Below, piece after piece: positions 42,081-53,415 of a stretch of DNA of 64,000 bases. The first letter of the stretch is position 1; each line of letters begins with the position of its first letter. Position numbers and translations under genes: made by a program. The notes under the pieces are model-generated. The model was not told the origin of the DNA, ran no database searches, and worked only from the letters and a program-made list of their open reading frames with translations. The DNA lies in NCBI RefSeq assembly GCF_000219625.1, contig NC_018207.1, positions 1,116,001 through 1,180,000 on the forward strand. The letters are read 5' to 3'. This stretch comes from Zymoseptoria tritici IPO323 (Eukaryota; Ascomycota; Dothideomycetes; Mycosphaerellales; Mycosphaerellaceae).

Positions 42081-43505
42081 ATGCCCCTCCGCCTATTGCG
42101 GCTCTCACTACCCCTCCATACCCGAGCTACGATGCCGCCCAAGGACCGAGTCGCTCAAATCTCTCGTCATTTCTCCTACTCCAATGCACATGACGTCCCT
42201 CTAAACACTCCCTACTCCATCGAGCGATCCAACAAATCTCTCTCTTCCACCAACGCACCCTTCCCAATCCCCGAACAACGCTCTCCACTCTCCACCACCG
42301 CCGTATCCCTCAGCGAAGAAGGAAAACGCTCCAAACCCGCCGCCGTCAAAATGTCGAACCAAGCGCCCCATCCCGCTCTGCTCATCCCAGGCCCAATCGA
42401 GTTCGACGATGCTGTCCTCCAGTCCATGTCCCACTACTCCGAGTCGCACGTCGGCGCACCGTTCGTCAAGACCTTCGGAGAGGCCCTCAGCATGCTTCGC
42501 CAGCTCTTCCAGACCACCAACCCGGCTTCGCAACCTTTCGTCATCTCCGGCTCCGGCACCCTCGGCTGGGATCAAGTCGCAGCCAACATGACCGAGCCCG
42601 GCGACGAGGCATTGGTTCTTCATACGGGTTACTTCGCCGACTCCTTCGCCGACTGCTTCGAGACCTACGGCGTCAAAGTCACCCAACTCAAAGCCCCCAT
42701 CGGCGACCGCCCTCAACTTGACGACATTGAAAAGGCATTGAAAGAGAGGAAATATAAAGTCCTGACTGTCACCCACGTGGACACATCCACCGGCGTACTT
42801 TCCGAGATCCCAGCCCTCAGCGAACTCGTCCGCCGCGTCAGCCCAGAAACCCTCCTCGTCGTGGACGGCGTCTGCTCAGTCGGCTGTGAAGAGATCCGCT
42901 TCGACGAATGGGACATCGACTGCGTGCTCACCGCCTCGCAGAAAGCCATTGGATGCCCAGCAGGTCTGTCCATCCTCATGGTCTCCGGCCGCGCCATCGA
43001 GTCCTTTAAAGCCCGCAAGGTTCGACCAAACTCCTACTTCGGATCATGGAAGAACTGGCTGCCCATCATGCAGAATTACGAAGCGAAGAAGCCATCCTAC
43101 TTTGCCACGCCCTCTCCACAACTTGTCCACGCCCTACACACGAGCTTGACGCAGATTCTCTCCAGGCCTCTTGCCGAGCGGTTCGCCCGACACAAGGAAG
43201 TCAGCGATAAAGTCAAGAAAGCTATCACAGATCTTGGACTCAAGCAGTTGGCGAGCAAGCCTGAGAACCAAGCATCTGCCATGACGGCGATCTACCTTCC
43301 CAACGACCTCACTCCACCTGAAGTCCTGCCCAGTTTGTTGAAGAAGGGCGTTATCTTCGCTGGTGGACTGCACAAGGAAATCGCGGCGAAGTACATTCGA
43401 TTTGGACACATGGGCGTGAGCATCATGGACCCGCAGAGGACGGATATTGATGATGCAATTAAGGCGTTGAAGGAGGGATTGGAGGAGGCGGGATACAAAG
43501 CGTAG
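42081..43505 (+). CDS. AGX1: Alanine:glyoxylate aminotransferase, with optional mitochondrial presequence
   Basis: PLP-dependent class V aminotransferase converting alanine and glyoxylate to pyruvate and glycine. The conserved enzyme begins at MSNQAPHPALLIPGPIEFDD (ATG 42351; 384 aa, the usual length for this family). An upstream in-frame ATG at 42081 gives 474 aa. The extra 90 residues begin MPLRLLRLSLPLHTRATMPP, positively charged without acids, and contain SRHFSYSN, a good mitochondrial cleavage context. Family landmarks: SGSGTLGWDQ, the cofactor region VVDGVCSVG, and the PLP lysine in TASQKAIGCPAG (about residue 200 of the short form). PNSYFGSW and IRFGHMGVS also match. The C-terminus YKA is not a peroxisomal SKL signal. 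There are no introns. Confidence 0.93.
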   Translation: MPLRLLRLSLPLHTRATMPPKDRVAQISRHFSYSNAHDVPLNTPYSIERSNKSLSSTNAPFPIPEQRSPLSTTAVSLSEEGKRSKPAAVKMSNQAPHPALLIPGPIEFDDAVLQSMSHYSESHVGAPFVKTFGEALSMLRQLFQTTNPASQPFVISGSGTLGWDQVAANMTEPGDEALVLHTGYFADSFADCFETYGVKVTQLKAPIGDRPQLDDIEKALKERKYKVLTVTHVDTSTGVLSEIPALSELVRRVSPETLLVVDGVCSVGCEEIRFDEWDIDCVLTASQKAIGCPAGLSILMVSGRAIESFKARKVRPNSYFGSWKNWLPIMQNYEAKKPSYFATPSPQLVHALHTSLTQILSRPLAERFARHKEVSDKVKKAITDLGLKQLASKPENQASAMTAIYLPNDLTPPEVLPSLLKKGVIFAGGLHKEIAAKYIRFGHMGVSIMDPQRTDIDDAIKALKEGLEEAGYKA

Positions 43506-43642
43506 AAAGATGGAGGCAATTGGATAGGGGACCAAGATAAAGGAGGCCATTATCGAATTTTTGTGAAGGCAAGGAAAGAGGCGGAAATCCGGGGAAATGA
43601 GTCTGTACATCGGAAGCCGAATACCAACCAAGCAAGCTAAAG

Positions 43643-43885
43643 CTACATAGATGTGAATCCAGCACTGTAGATCGATTTGCACAACAGACGCCCAGCATCA
43701 TCATCTACTCGTGCGCGTGTTCTCTCCGGCACTCCCGTCGAAATGCCCTCCATCTCACTTGGTAGCATGACCACGCCGCTCTCGATGTTTCTTCCATATA
43801 GCGGCTTCAGAATACCGCCCACGGGACTTTCCAAACGCTTGGTAAATAAGGCTGTACTGCATTTTATTGCCCCGATGCTACTCAT
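43643..43885 (-). CDS. Possible small protein or terminal exon (80 aa)
   Basis: Open frame from ATG 43885 to TAG 43643 with evenly mixed coding-like composition: MSSIGAIKCSTALFTKRLES, then GILKPLYGRNIESGVVMLPS, then RARVDDDAGRLLCKSIYSAG. It may be a small gene or the last exon of an unrecognised gene. No homologue is known to me. Confidence 0.25.
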   Translation of the reverse strand: MSSIGAIKCSTALFTKRLESPVGGILKPLYGRNIESGVVMLPSEMEGISTGVPERTRARVDDDAGRLLCKSIYSAGFTSM

Positions 43886-44782
43886 CCTGAGTGCTGTTCG
43901 TCATGTCCTCGCCCAACGAAAAGCGGATGGAATCTCTCCTAGCCTCGTTCCACGAGGGTGGTGAACGCTGTCTTGTTGACTGGGTGCTCGATGATCAGCG
44001 CTGCCAGGCCATCCATCTTCCCGTCCCTGATTTTCCCAAGAGACTTTCCACTGATCTCGCCTGTCAATCGAGGATACTAGCACCAATTCGAACGTGCACG
44101 ATTCGGATTTCCAAATGGTGCGAAAGCAGGATTACTGGACGACAGGCGCAAGCTCGATACTCAATAATAAAGGGAATGAGCGCTATCGAAGAGTAGGGAC
44201 TGGAGCCGTCCGATCTAGTCAGGTTAGAGGAGGAAGGTTGAGGTACGGATTGGATGCACGGGCGTGGGGATGTGCGCGATGTGGGAGGTGGAGGCTAGAC
44301 GATGATGCCGATGCCATGGTGTGCTTCGTGTATGCTGTTTCTCATCAGGTCGCCATCGTGAACGCAACTTCCTGCACACACACTCTGTGGTCTATCGACC
44401 TGTGCCCAGGTCGCATGCCCGCGGTGGGCGACTCTGGCCGGTTCGCGCAAGGCGGCATGTGCGCTGCGTCCCCGGGCTTTCCGCGGACAGTATGAAGCGT
44501 AATACGGTCAGCAACGGCCATTGTGGCTTGCATGAGCTGAGAGAGACTTGTGCGTATGCTATAGGCAGGGTTGGATGTTAGTGTAGCGGGAAATGTAGCT
44601 ATAAGGAGTGGTCTGACCAGATGAAAGCGACCTGTGCGCTAGTCCCGCCAAGGCGTGATGTCAGCGTCAATAACGTCAATATCGATGTATAACTCGAGCT
44701 CTGATTCGTCGGTTGGGTCAGGTATTCTCCGGAGCTGAACGTTGCCTGTGGCTGGCTGAACAGCTATCGTGCCTTGGTGCGC

Positions 44783-44785
44783 TTA
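44783..44785. other. Target-site duplication (left), TTA
   Basis: TTA directly abuts the left terminal inverted repeat and is matched by TTA at 48132-48134 on the right. A 3-bp TWA duplication is the signature of PIF/Harbinger insertion. Confidence 0.85.
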
Positions 44786-44813
44786 GGATGCGTCCGGTTA
44801 AGAAGTGGCGTGA
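44786..44813 (+). repeat. Left terminal inverted repeat of the Harbinger element
   Basis: Reads GGATGCGTCCGGTTAAG, then AAGTGGCGTGA. It pairs with the right end, differing at three positions. GCGTGAGATT-like subterminal repeats follow within 110 bp. Confidence 0.9.
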
Positions 44814-45127
44814 GATTCAGTGGTGTAAACTCACGCCAAATAAGCTATTTGACGCTGAATCCGCTACTTGTTCGGTTAAACAGCGTGAGATTGACACTTA
44901 ATCCGCGTAAGAGTCGTCGGCGTAAGATTAGAGTTTGTATAGCGCAACAGTTGGTAATTTGGCTAATAGCAGCTATTATCGTTTACGCCGGTAGCTCGGA
45001 TTCTTAATCCAGCTCCGGAGCAGGTTTAAGAGGTGCGTAAGTAACTAGCGTGTTATCGTTCGTAGACGCGTTCGTAGTATATTCGTTCCTATTGCTATTA
45101 CTATTAGTTAATTAGTTAGCTATTAAC

Positions 45128-46450
45128 ATGCTAGCAAGGATTCGGAAGCCCTTAAAGAAGGCATTATTATCGCAGCTACTTACGCAGAGTAAGTAGCTAC
45201 AGAGCTAGCTAACTACCCCTACACCTGTTAAACCTCTAACCCCTACTGCGAGTGTATTTAAAACCCCTGCTCGCAAAACCCCTGCTATCGAGCAGACGCT
45301 AACACTACGCGAGCCGACACTATTAGCTTAAGTCGCTTCTCGAGCACTCGCTGCGTTAGCGCTACGCCCTTAGTTAGTGCTAGTGCAGTCTATTAAAGAG
45401 GTATAACAGCCGAAGGGGGTAGAAGAGCCGACGGAGGTAGATAAGAGCGTTAGCGTTTAGACGAGCGGCGAAACAGATAGAAGCGGAGGTAGTAATAAGA
45501 GCGCTGCTCTAGAGTAGTTATAAGCCGTTAGTAGTATTCGCTTTACGTAGAAGGATTATAAGGTCGAGGCTATAGTGCATAGCTTAAACAAGTCGTTAGA
45601 GGCTAGCATACGAGCCGACAGTAGTGTAAAAGAAGCAGCTCTCGTAATTGCTGTTAAGGCTATTAAGGCAGCTACATTAGATAGCTAGCACCGTTTCTTT
45701 ACTAATAGCAGCGTTAGCACTAAGGTTAAGGCTCTTAAAGGCGAGTAGAAGGTGTGGAATAAGATACTGCTGTTATCCGGCTAGGGATTCGACAACGACA
45801 CTAGCTGCCCCTATGCCGAGCTAGAGGTAATAGAGTTGTACTTCGCTATCTATAAGAACGCTCGCAAATATACTAAGAAACCCTTAATGCTAGCGACCGA
45901 GCTAGATTAATTGTTTCGTAATACGGCGGCGACCGGCGTACACGCTACTAGAGCCGGTAGATCGAAGGCTAATAAGTCGCTCGGAACGGACGTTAAGGTA
46001 GACGAGACAACTACTCGCAAGAGGCAGGCGGCAGAGCAGGCTCGTAAGAATAACAAGCGTGCGAAGAGCGCTTCGGAAGGAGCGATGTATTATCTAGCCG
46101 ATGTTCTGCGAGAGACGTTAGCAGCCCTAGCGCTACAACTTACGCTAGAGCAGTTAATGTTAAAGGCGGTGTTCTTACTAGATATAAAGCCGTGCGAAGA
46201 ACTGAAGCCGCAGCAGCGAGTGCTCGTTTATTAGCGCATAAAGGAGATCGGAATGCTGGAGTATTAGTGCGACGTGCTAGATCCGGATTACAAGGAGGCG
46301 TTCGTGTTCTAAGCGGTGGATAAGTTAAAGGGCTAGTACGAGTTTAAGAGGGCTAGCAGGGCTAGTAGTAGTGTTGTTAGTAGAAGAAGGACGTCGAGCG
46401 GTGCGGAAGAAGGAAGTAAGGACGGTAAGGTCGATAATAAGTCAGCCTAA
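45128..46450 (+). pseudogene. Harbinger accessory protein (probable Myb/SANT-like), RIP-killed
   Basis: A single reading frame of about 441 codons starts at ATG 45128 (MLARIRKPLKKALLSQLL) and is broken only by TAG/TAA codons. Clear stretches include KILLLSG, then GFDNDTSCPYAELEVIELYF, and the uninterrupted 45911-46234 segment (KRQAAEQARKNNKRAKSAS, LQLTLEQLMLKAVFLLDIK). PIF/Harbinger elements normally carry a second, Myb/SANT-like DNA-binding protein needed for transposition. The position and basic character fit, but the SANT fold itself is not verified here. Confidence 0.6.
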
Positions 46451-46758
46451 TTCGAGAAATCCGCACGCGCGTCTTAGCGGGAAAAGAGAAGCAGAAGTTG
46501 TAAAGATTGTCCGTTAGAATTCGTAGTATAGCCCTACTTTATAGCAAATTACACTAAAAAACACCCCTTTTTTAGCACCCTTCCGAAGAGTAATAGACAG
46601 CTACCACAACGCACTCCCGCCTTCTAAATTAACTAAATTCCACCCTTAATTCTCGACTTCTTAACATTACTTCGTCGATTTACTACTCTTTAATTATTAC
46701 TATTAACGACACCCTCTACTAGATACTCCTTATACGACGCCTATATGTCCCTTGCTAA

Positions 46759-47844
46759 CTAGTTACGCTTTATAGTTATCGTCGTCCTCGGAGCTATATC
46801 CTTATCGCGCTGCGCTACCTCGTCGTCAAGCGGCCGATAATTCGTGTTATCTTCTACTAGCTCTACCTGCAGCGTGCGACTAAAACCGAGCAACACATTG
46901 TAAAGAGCGACATAGGCATACACCAGCTGCACCTGCGTAGCTATATCGAACGGCGGGCCTATCTTAAAGATGCGGAAGCGCTTCTTTAACATACCGAACG
47001 CTCGCTCTATAACATTCCTTAGCGACGAATGCTGCAGATTAAACAGCTCCTTAGGGTTCTTAGGCTTTATGTTAGCTAGGTATTGCTCCCTAAGATAGTA
47101 ACGCATACTACGATATAGCACTATAGTTTGGTCGGTATTTAAATAACCAGCATCTGCGAGATAATAACAGCTATCCGGTGCGCTAAAGCCGTGCGAGGAG
47201 CGTGCATTGTTTAACACACGACCGTCGTATGCAGAGCCTTCCTAGCTAGCTAGTATAAACGTAAACCGCATGTTTATGTCGACTACTGCTAACACGTTCT
47301 GCGTAAGGGTTCCCTTGCGGTTGCGGAAGGGAGCCTGCTCGCCCTTTACGTATGCGAAGATGTAAGAGCCATCTAATGCTCTAACGCAGTCGTTAAACTA
47401 CGGCGAATACTTGTATCCCCTTAACTAGATATGCTAACAATCCTTAACCTTCGCAGGCCTTACTACCTCTTAATAAACACGGCACACGGCGTCTAGCACT
47501 TAATAGAAGATCGGTCTAATAGTCGACGGTAAATGCTAGAAGTCCTTGGCGATATCGCGATATCGATCGTTATGCGTAACTATATGCAGGAAGATTAACA
47601 CCCTCTAAGGCTTGCTAATTAGCCCTCTGCGCACACTTCTTAGATAAGGGTGCACGAGCTAATATATAGCATCGAACGCCCTCGGACTGCAACGCGTGTA
47701 TCGATATAAGTATGTGTAATTGCGAAGGAGGTCGAACGTAAATCGCTTACTACGCTTAGTCTCCGTATATACCGTCCGGATACCTCCTAGTAGCATGCGA
47801 CGAGCATAATCTTTAAGTATGCTCACGGCTAAGGCGGTAAGCAC
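46759..47844 (-). pseudogene. Harbinger DDE transposase (HARBI1-like), RIP-killed
   Basis: One minus-strand frame runs about 362 codons without frameshift. It probably began a little upstream of 47844, where only GTG is seen. It is interrupted by roughly ten TAG/TAA codons. DDE_Tnp_4 landmarks are in order: RALDGSYIF (first D), VVDINMRFTFILAS with EGSAYDGRVLNNA (second D region), YYLADAGYLNT, and NLQHSSLRNVIERAFGMLKK with the catalytic Glu. The last 150 codons (46759-47217) are uninterrupted. The family call is strong. The gene cannot make a full protein as it stands. Confidence 0.88.
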
Positions 47845-48103
47845 TATTATGTTGCGGTGGTAGCGACTAACACGCTAACGTTCTAAGGATATAGACAACT
47901 CTATAGTGGTAGTAGTAGTAAATACAACGATACACACGCAACGAGCTGAACACGCAACAACAACACTACTAACAACGCGCCGGCACCACGAACGCGACGA
48001 CTCACAGCAGCACCGCTTAACCGAACAACACTATAAATCGACATGACATTAAACTTCCACCATTGCACACGCTAATGGCGACAACATGGTCCAAGCGCTC
48101 AAG

Positions 48104-48131
48104 TCACGCCGCACCTTAACCGGACGCATCC
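48104..48131 (-). repeat. Right terminal inverted repeat of the Harbinger element
   Basis: On the minus strand it reads GGATGCGTCCGGTTAAG, then GTGCGGCGTGA. It is followed on the plus strand by the TTA duplication at 48132-48134. Confidence 0.9.
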
Positions 48132-48212
48132 TTACAGCTCGAGCTTCAAGGAGGCCGATCAGACCACGACACGACAACTGGCTGTGCTCGAGGCTGGCTG
48201 AGAAGCTGCAAC

Positions 48213-51200
48213 ATGCTATCGATTTCCGGAGACGTGCTCGTGATACGCACCCATCATGCGTGGAGCTGGCCTGGCCTCGTATGCCAGCTGCAGGCCGGGA
48301 CCAAGGTCGAATCTAGCGATGTCGCTAACCGACGAGTGAATGTCCGCGCAGATGCCCTTGGATCAAGATTCTCGAGCAAGTTGGCGTACTCTATGGTCCG
48401 GTTACCTGAATGCGCCGTGAATGCTAGCCTATGCTATTTCCTGCCGGAGGCACTGACCCAAGACGAGGACAGCGACGAGAACTGGATCGACCTACAAGCC
48501 CCGAGAAACTGAGTCGCCATGGGCAATGCCATGTGTATACCAGTCGACGTGACTGCCTACGCACTGAGTAAAAAATGTGCGGAAGCTGGTACTGAGGCCT
48601 CTCCTCGCTCAAGACTGGCGCCGCTCACGCAGCCAAACTACGTTGGCCTGCAGCTTCACAACGCACTGATACAGCACGATGTGCTTGATCATATCGATTT
48701 TCACCTTACTGCGCCAGCCAGCAACAATCCGCGCATCTCAAATCTAGCGAAGCAGCCGTCTGAATTGCGAAGAAACCGGCTTGGCAACTACGTCCACTGG
48801 AGTCTACCACGCCTATATCGATCCGCGCAGACCAGCGCGGATAGCTACGAGAACAAGAATGACAAGGACGTCCGACCTTCCGGAACGCCAACTCTGAATC
48901 CGAGCTTTCGAACCGTGCCCAACAGATGGCTGGTGGTCCGGCGACTCGACTTGGGCTCAGCCCAGCCGCAAGGCAGTGGGCTTCCGGAATATCAATCCTG
49001 GGTCGTGGAGAGTAACGCTGTGCGTAACATTGGTGGCATTGAGAACTCAGCCGATCTCGAAGTCGACTGTGTGCCGTTTGTCACCGGCAGCGGTTTCGAG
49101 CCTGGCAAAGCACCCGACAGTGCACGACCTGATGGGTTTCAAATGCAGTCCGAGACCTTTCTGGGTAAGAAAAGTGCGCACGCCGGCTTCGATCCGAATG
49201 TCGAAAGAGGGTGGACAGCGACGGCATCGCCGACCGTACCATTGACGGTGATGAACTCCTCCAATCCACTCTTTCCGGACTATGTCCCGCACAACAGCAA
49301 AGTATTCTCCATCATCGACTCGTTCCGATACAAGAAAGCTGGAAACAACGACTGGCTGTATCTTGACAAGGCCAATGCGAGCTACTTTGTACTGGGCTGG
49401 CATTCCGAGACCCAGGATTCTCCTCTTCCAAAGACTGGCGCTCGGCTGAGTAGCAGACTTCAGAGCCTCTTCCTCTCTCTCAACAGTGCTACTAGCGCAG
49501 ACCCGGCAGAGAAATAGCGAGTTTCCGATCTCTTGGCGAGCAATGATGCATTCGATGTCCTCTGTCATGGCGCAGTCTACAATGTGAAGTACGACTTCAA
49601 CGGAAAGCCTCCGAGTAAGGCTGATGAGGCCGCCAAAAAGCTCAGCACTACTACAAAGATGGAGCCGGTCTCAATTGGCACGACTCCACTGGATGGCATT
49701 TGGACCTTTCTGGATGCCCATGATGCGGACAGCGCCGACGATGCCGAAACCATCTTTGGCCAAGGAGCGCATGACGTTGTGGAAAGCATTGTCGATATGG
49801 CATCTCTGCTGTATGCTCAAGATGACACATACGACTCCAAAATCCGAGCTCAAGATATTCTCTACACGAACAACTTTGCTTCAAATAGCGGCGGCAATGA
49901 ATGGCACTTTGATGGAAAGACATCTTCGGACAAACCACCATTGATGCCGAACGATGCTCAGCGGAAGACTCTGGCACTCCTGAACGAGCAGAGCAAGTTA
50001 GATGCTGCGAATGAGAAACTTCGGGACACAAGATGGGAGCTCTTCTCCGAGTGGTGGCAGTTCTTGAGCAATCGCGCCAATGACCAGAACAGCGTCATTA
50101 GCGATGCCAAAAATCGTGTTGCGACGTTGAAACGCAAAGCCGTAACCTTGGAGAGGTTGGTCAACACAATTACGCAGTCAATCAACCAACCGGGACAGCA
50201 CTCCAAAACCAAGTGCCCTGCAAACAAGCCGCCAAAGCACCATTCTACAAGCGGAAAGATCCGACCCTGTGCATCGCTGGGCTGGACCCCGGGTTCGCGC
50301 CAGACTTCATGGACGTACTCCCAGTCCGTGATGAGAAGCAGATCAAGATGCCCGACAACAAGTTCGTTCAGATTGCCAAAGACTTTATGGGTCAGGCTAT
50401 CAATCCCTTGCCAAACAAGCTGTAGTCGGCGTGTCAGACGCTACTGGCCGAATTCATCAACGACATTGCTGTGAACGTCGACGGCAAGACCAAAGGACAT
50501 AAACAATGGGGAAATGTCAATCCATTCCAACCTTTGTTCATCGAGTAGGAAGCACAGTATTTCCATATTGAGCGCAAGAAGTGGACCGTCAGTGTTCGGA
50601 AAAGTCCCGTCGGTCAGCCCCACTCACAAGTTCGATATGGGTTGTCCGAGCCTTTGCAAGCAGCGGATCAGAAAGACGTCAGAGTCCTCAGCGGCAGGGT
50701 CATCCTCACGCCTCAGCCCGTGTTCTCTATTGAAGATGCCGTCCGCCAAGTCTTGGACAATTCTGGACCCGAGCTTGAAGCTGCCGGGTTGAGTAAGGAT
50801 GAAGTGGCAGCCCTCAAAAAGGACAGCGGGAAGGCGCTGAAGCAGTTGAAATTCATCTCGGCGCAGCTTTCAGGCCTCACAGATCATCTACTCACCAAAT
50901 ACGAGGGCGCTCACGTCAAACCCACCTTTCGAAAGCAGGGTGGAGGTGTGCAGAGTATGAATGTGGCAATCACTAAATGTGCCGCGATTGATGACCCAGT
51001 GGACGGAGACAATCGATCCATGGTCGAGCTCATTGGAGCCGAGAGTGGTCTGACACCGTATGCGAATCTACTGACCTTTGACAAATATCCAGGCGTGCCC
51101 TTCAAAGGTGTCACGCACGGTCAGATGATGTTCACGAAGCTCAACATCATCGATAAATTTGGCGAAGCGGTTTGCGTTTTTCAGCCTCGACCTGCTCGGA

Positions 51201-51928
51201 GGGCACCGAAGCCAGAGGACGCATCAGCTTCGTTCTATCCTTGCTTGAGCGATTTCCTTTCCCCGGACACAATCGGCGACAGCAGCCGCCTGAACACAGT
51301 CTTCCAGGAGCCTGCCGTCAACGCCGGACAATGGCCACTGTGCCGGTTTCTTCAGCTCACGCCCGCGATCAATCAGGAGGCCAGAATAAATGCGTCCTTC
51401 CTCAACCCCAACACGGACGGACCCACTCCGTCCTGGCACGAGACAAACGGTGACATGCATGAAAGCCCAGTCTTTGGCTGGCTTGTTCTCAACTACCAGG
51501 ACTACGGTTTTCAGTTCTTTTTGGAAGACGGCACTTTCCATCGTCAAGTGAGGGTGGGAGGTCCTACCGGTACAAATGCAAGCAGCAAATGGTTGCCATT
51601 CGATCCTCCGAGTAAGCCATCCGGCAATGCTCAACTCGATCAGCTCATCAATCGAATGACGACTTGGAAACCGCCACCAGGATCTCAAGAGACGTCCGCA
51701 ACATACCTCCAAGGCTTCTTCGACATGATCAACAGTGCGACCAAGAACATGCCCTACGCTCCAAGCGACTACTCAGCCTACGCCAATGCCATCGTCGGCA
51801 AGCCTCTCGCTCTGGTCAACGTCGGCTGGTCCCTCAAACTCCAAGCTCCACCCTACAAGCATCAAAACATACTCGGCAACACCCCTCTACTGGCGCAGAC
51901 TGGGCACTTGTCCCTGGTGCGGAGCTAA
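48213..51928 (+). pseudogene. Large broken gene of unknown function (about 1,240 codons)
   Basis: Four open segments read as one protein, interrupted by TGA at 48510-48512, TAG at 49515-49517, a frameshift near 50190-50210, TAG at 50423-50425 and TAG at 50546-50548. It begins at ATG 48213 (MLSISGDVLVIRTHHAW), 79 bp from the Harbinger TSD. Recognisable blocks include MNSSNPLFPDYVPHNSKVFS, TASPTVPLTVM, ASYFVLGWHS, GTTPLDGIWTFLDAHD, YKRKDPTLCIAGLDPGFAPD, VLSGRVILTPQP and NTDGPTPSWHETNGD. I know this pattern from large conserved hypothetical proteins of ascomycetes but cannot name a function. All three TAGs could come from CAG or TGG by C-to-T change, so leakage of RIP from the flanking transposons is likely. 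The 3' end (TAA 51926-51928) may also be truncated. Confidence 0.7.
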
Positions 51929-52823
51929 TGGTAGCATGTGGTATCGCCATCGACTGGGCTGATTCTCGTGGCGCAGCACCAAGGTGACCGGTAGGTATTG
52001 TAAGACGAAGAACAGAACCAGCGAGTTGTATGCGAAATCCTTGGTAGCTCTCATCGGTCTTGGGCCGAACCCTGCGAATGGAAAACTGCTGCGGTCGAGC
52101 GTTTCATCAGGGCATCAAGACGCCGGTGAGCGTCTCGCGCCATAGGGCTCAAGTGTGGTGCGTCGCGGCGCGGACAAGGTGGAGAACTTTCGCTTCTGTC
52201 TGATTAGATATTCTATAGCTTTGCGCTGCCTTCGCAACGTAATCTGCATTCCTAAGGTCTTCGATAAGGTCATCGGTAAGGTTACACATAAGCCCACAGC
52301 TAAGATTATGTAAAACTCGCACTAAGCTGTACTAGCGTACTGTAAGCCGACTTTGAGCGCTGTGAGCCGACAGATTAGCGCTGTAAGGTCAGCAGGGCGC
52401 TGGCGCCCCCCTAGTCTATTACCAATGGCGCGATGACCATCATCGGGCTGACAATAAGTTAAAGGCTGCATCACAGAAGAGCAGGAAGCGTGCCAGGTCA
52501 GTGCACTGCAAATAGCACGATGTGGCACAAACAGATGCAAACAAATGATCTGCACCCCTCGCGCTACTGCGTCCGTAGTGATAAATTGAGGTGCTGCGGG
52601 TGAGTTTCGGCCATTCCTGATGGGATGCCGAAGACTGAGTGTACCGAATGAATCCTGATTGTCTCCTGCATCAATCCCAATGTATGTAACCTGACGAAAC
52701 CACCATCCCCGCAGACCCCGCTCCACGCAGACCCTCTTATCAAAGCATCTGTCCATGAATCTTTTGCCCGTTTACTATCGACTCTACCCGCTTCCCGCAA
52801 TTTTATTGATCGTTGTGTCGAAG
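51929..52823. other. Flank between pseudogene and LTR retrotransposon
   Basis: 895 bp. A TA-richer patch at about 52190-52350 contains imperfect repeats of a CTGTRAGCCGAC / TTAGCGCTGTAAG type and may be a transposon remnant. The last part is the original upstream flank of the exonuclease gene, now separated from it by the LTR element. Confidence 0.35.
52820..52823. other. Putative LTR target-site duplication (left), GAAG
   Basis: GAAG precedes the left LTR and recurs at 62318-62321 after the right LTR. A 5-bp reading would have one mismatch (CGAAG against AGAAG if the LTR ends one base earlier). Confidence 0.6.
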
Positions 52824-52997
52824 TGATCAAAAAGCGGAAAAAGAATGATACTTATTTATGAGGGCGGAGGCCCTTAAGCTATATAGACTAACTGAAACGA
52901 GCGAGTTATATGATAATGACGAGCCTTTAAGTGAAACGGTGCCTAAGGCTTTAAGGGTTTAAGTAAACCTAAGCGAGGTTTTTGGTGTTTTTGAACA
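52824..52997 (-). repeat. 3' LTR (left copy)
   Basis: 174 bp, TGATCAAAAAGCGG to TTTTTGAACA on the plus strand. It matches the right LTR at 167 of 174 positions. At six of the seven differences this copy keeps the G or C, so it is the less RIP-mutated copy. Confidence 0.92.
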
Positions 52998-53008
52998 TCC
53001 TCCCCTTT
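52998..53008 (-). other. Polypurine tract
   Basis: On the minus strand the sequence AAAGGGGAGGA directly precedes the TGTTCAAAAACACC start of the LTR. It is where plus-strand DNA synthesis would be primed, and it fixes the element's orientation. Confidence 0.85.
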
Positions 53009-53415
53009 AGTAAATGCGTAACCTTAAGCGTTCGTAACAACCTTAATTAAAGGCTCAAATTATATGCTAATGCTCTTAAGTAGGTGTACGTAATCTCGAC
53101 TAAACGAGCGTAATCTAGGAGGTCCGTAATTGCTCGGAAGGTAAGGGCTTAAGTGCAATCGTCTAGCTAATTCTAGCAGGTGAATAATCTAATTTACGTA
53201 CTATCACAAGCCTTAAGCTGGTAACTGCTAGTACGTAGTCGAATTTACTAGCAGGTCGCCCCTTTAAGGGCACAAAAGCGACTGCGTTCTTCTTTTTAAA
53301 CCCTCTCTCTTTTATTAACTTCCGCAACCCTTTCCTTCCCTTTTCCTTAGACCTTTATATAGTCTACGATTACTATACCTTACAACATTACAACATACCT
53401 TAAGCAACAGTCGCT

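Larger units (their letters stand above)
43506..44785. other. Intergenic region with one possible small ORF
   Basis: 1.3 kb between AGX1 and the Harbinger element. The only ORF worth noting is on the minus strand at 43643-43885. The part next to the transposon (44600-44785) is its insertion site flank. Confidence 0.3.
44786..48131. mobile_element. PIF/Harbinger DNA transposon, complete but RIP-degraded
   Basis: A 3,346 bp element with 28-bp terminal inverted repeats (25 of 28 bases match), flanked by a TTA target duplication. It carries the two genes typical of the superfamily, in convergent orientation: a DDE transposase on the minus strand and an accessory, probably DNA-binding, protein on the plus strand. 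Both frames are continuous over their full length but are interrupted by many TAG/TAA codons. Composition is TA-rich with few CA/TG dinucleotides, the mark of RIP. The element is therefore structurally intact and coding-dead. Confidence 0.92.

Noticed and set aside
42201..42776. 191-codon minus-strand ORF opposite AGX1
   Set aside because: Antisense to a conserved enzyme; Gly/Glu/Val-rich without domain.
44713..45007. Short plus-strand ORFs across the left end of the Harbinger element
   Set aside because: They cross the terminal inverted repeat and are explained by transposon ends, not by a gene.
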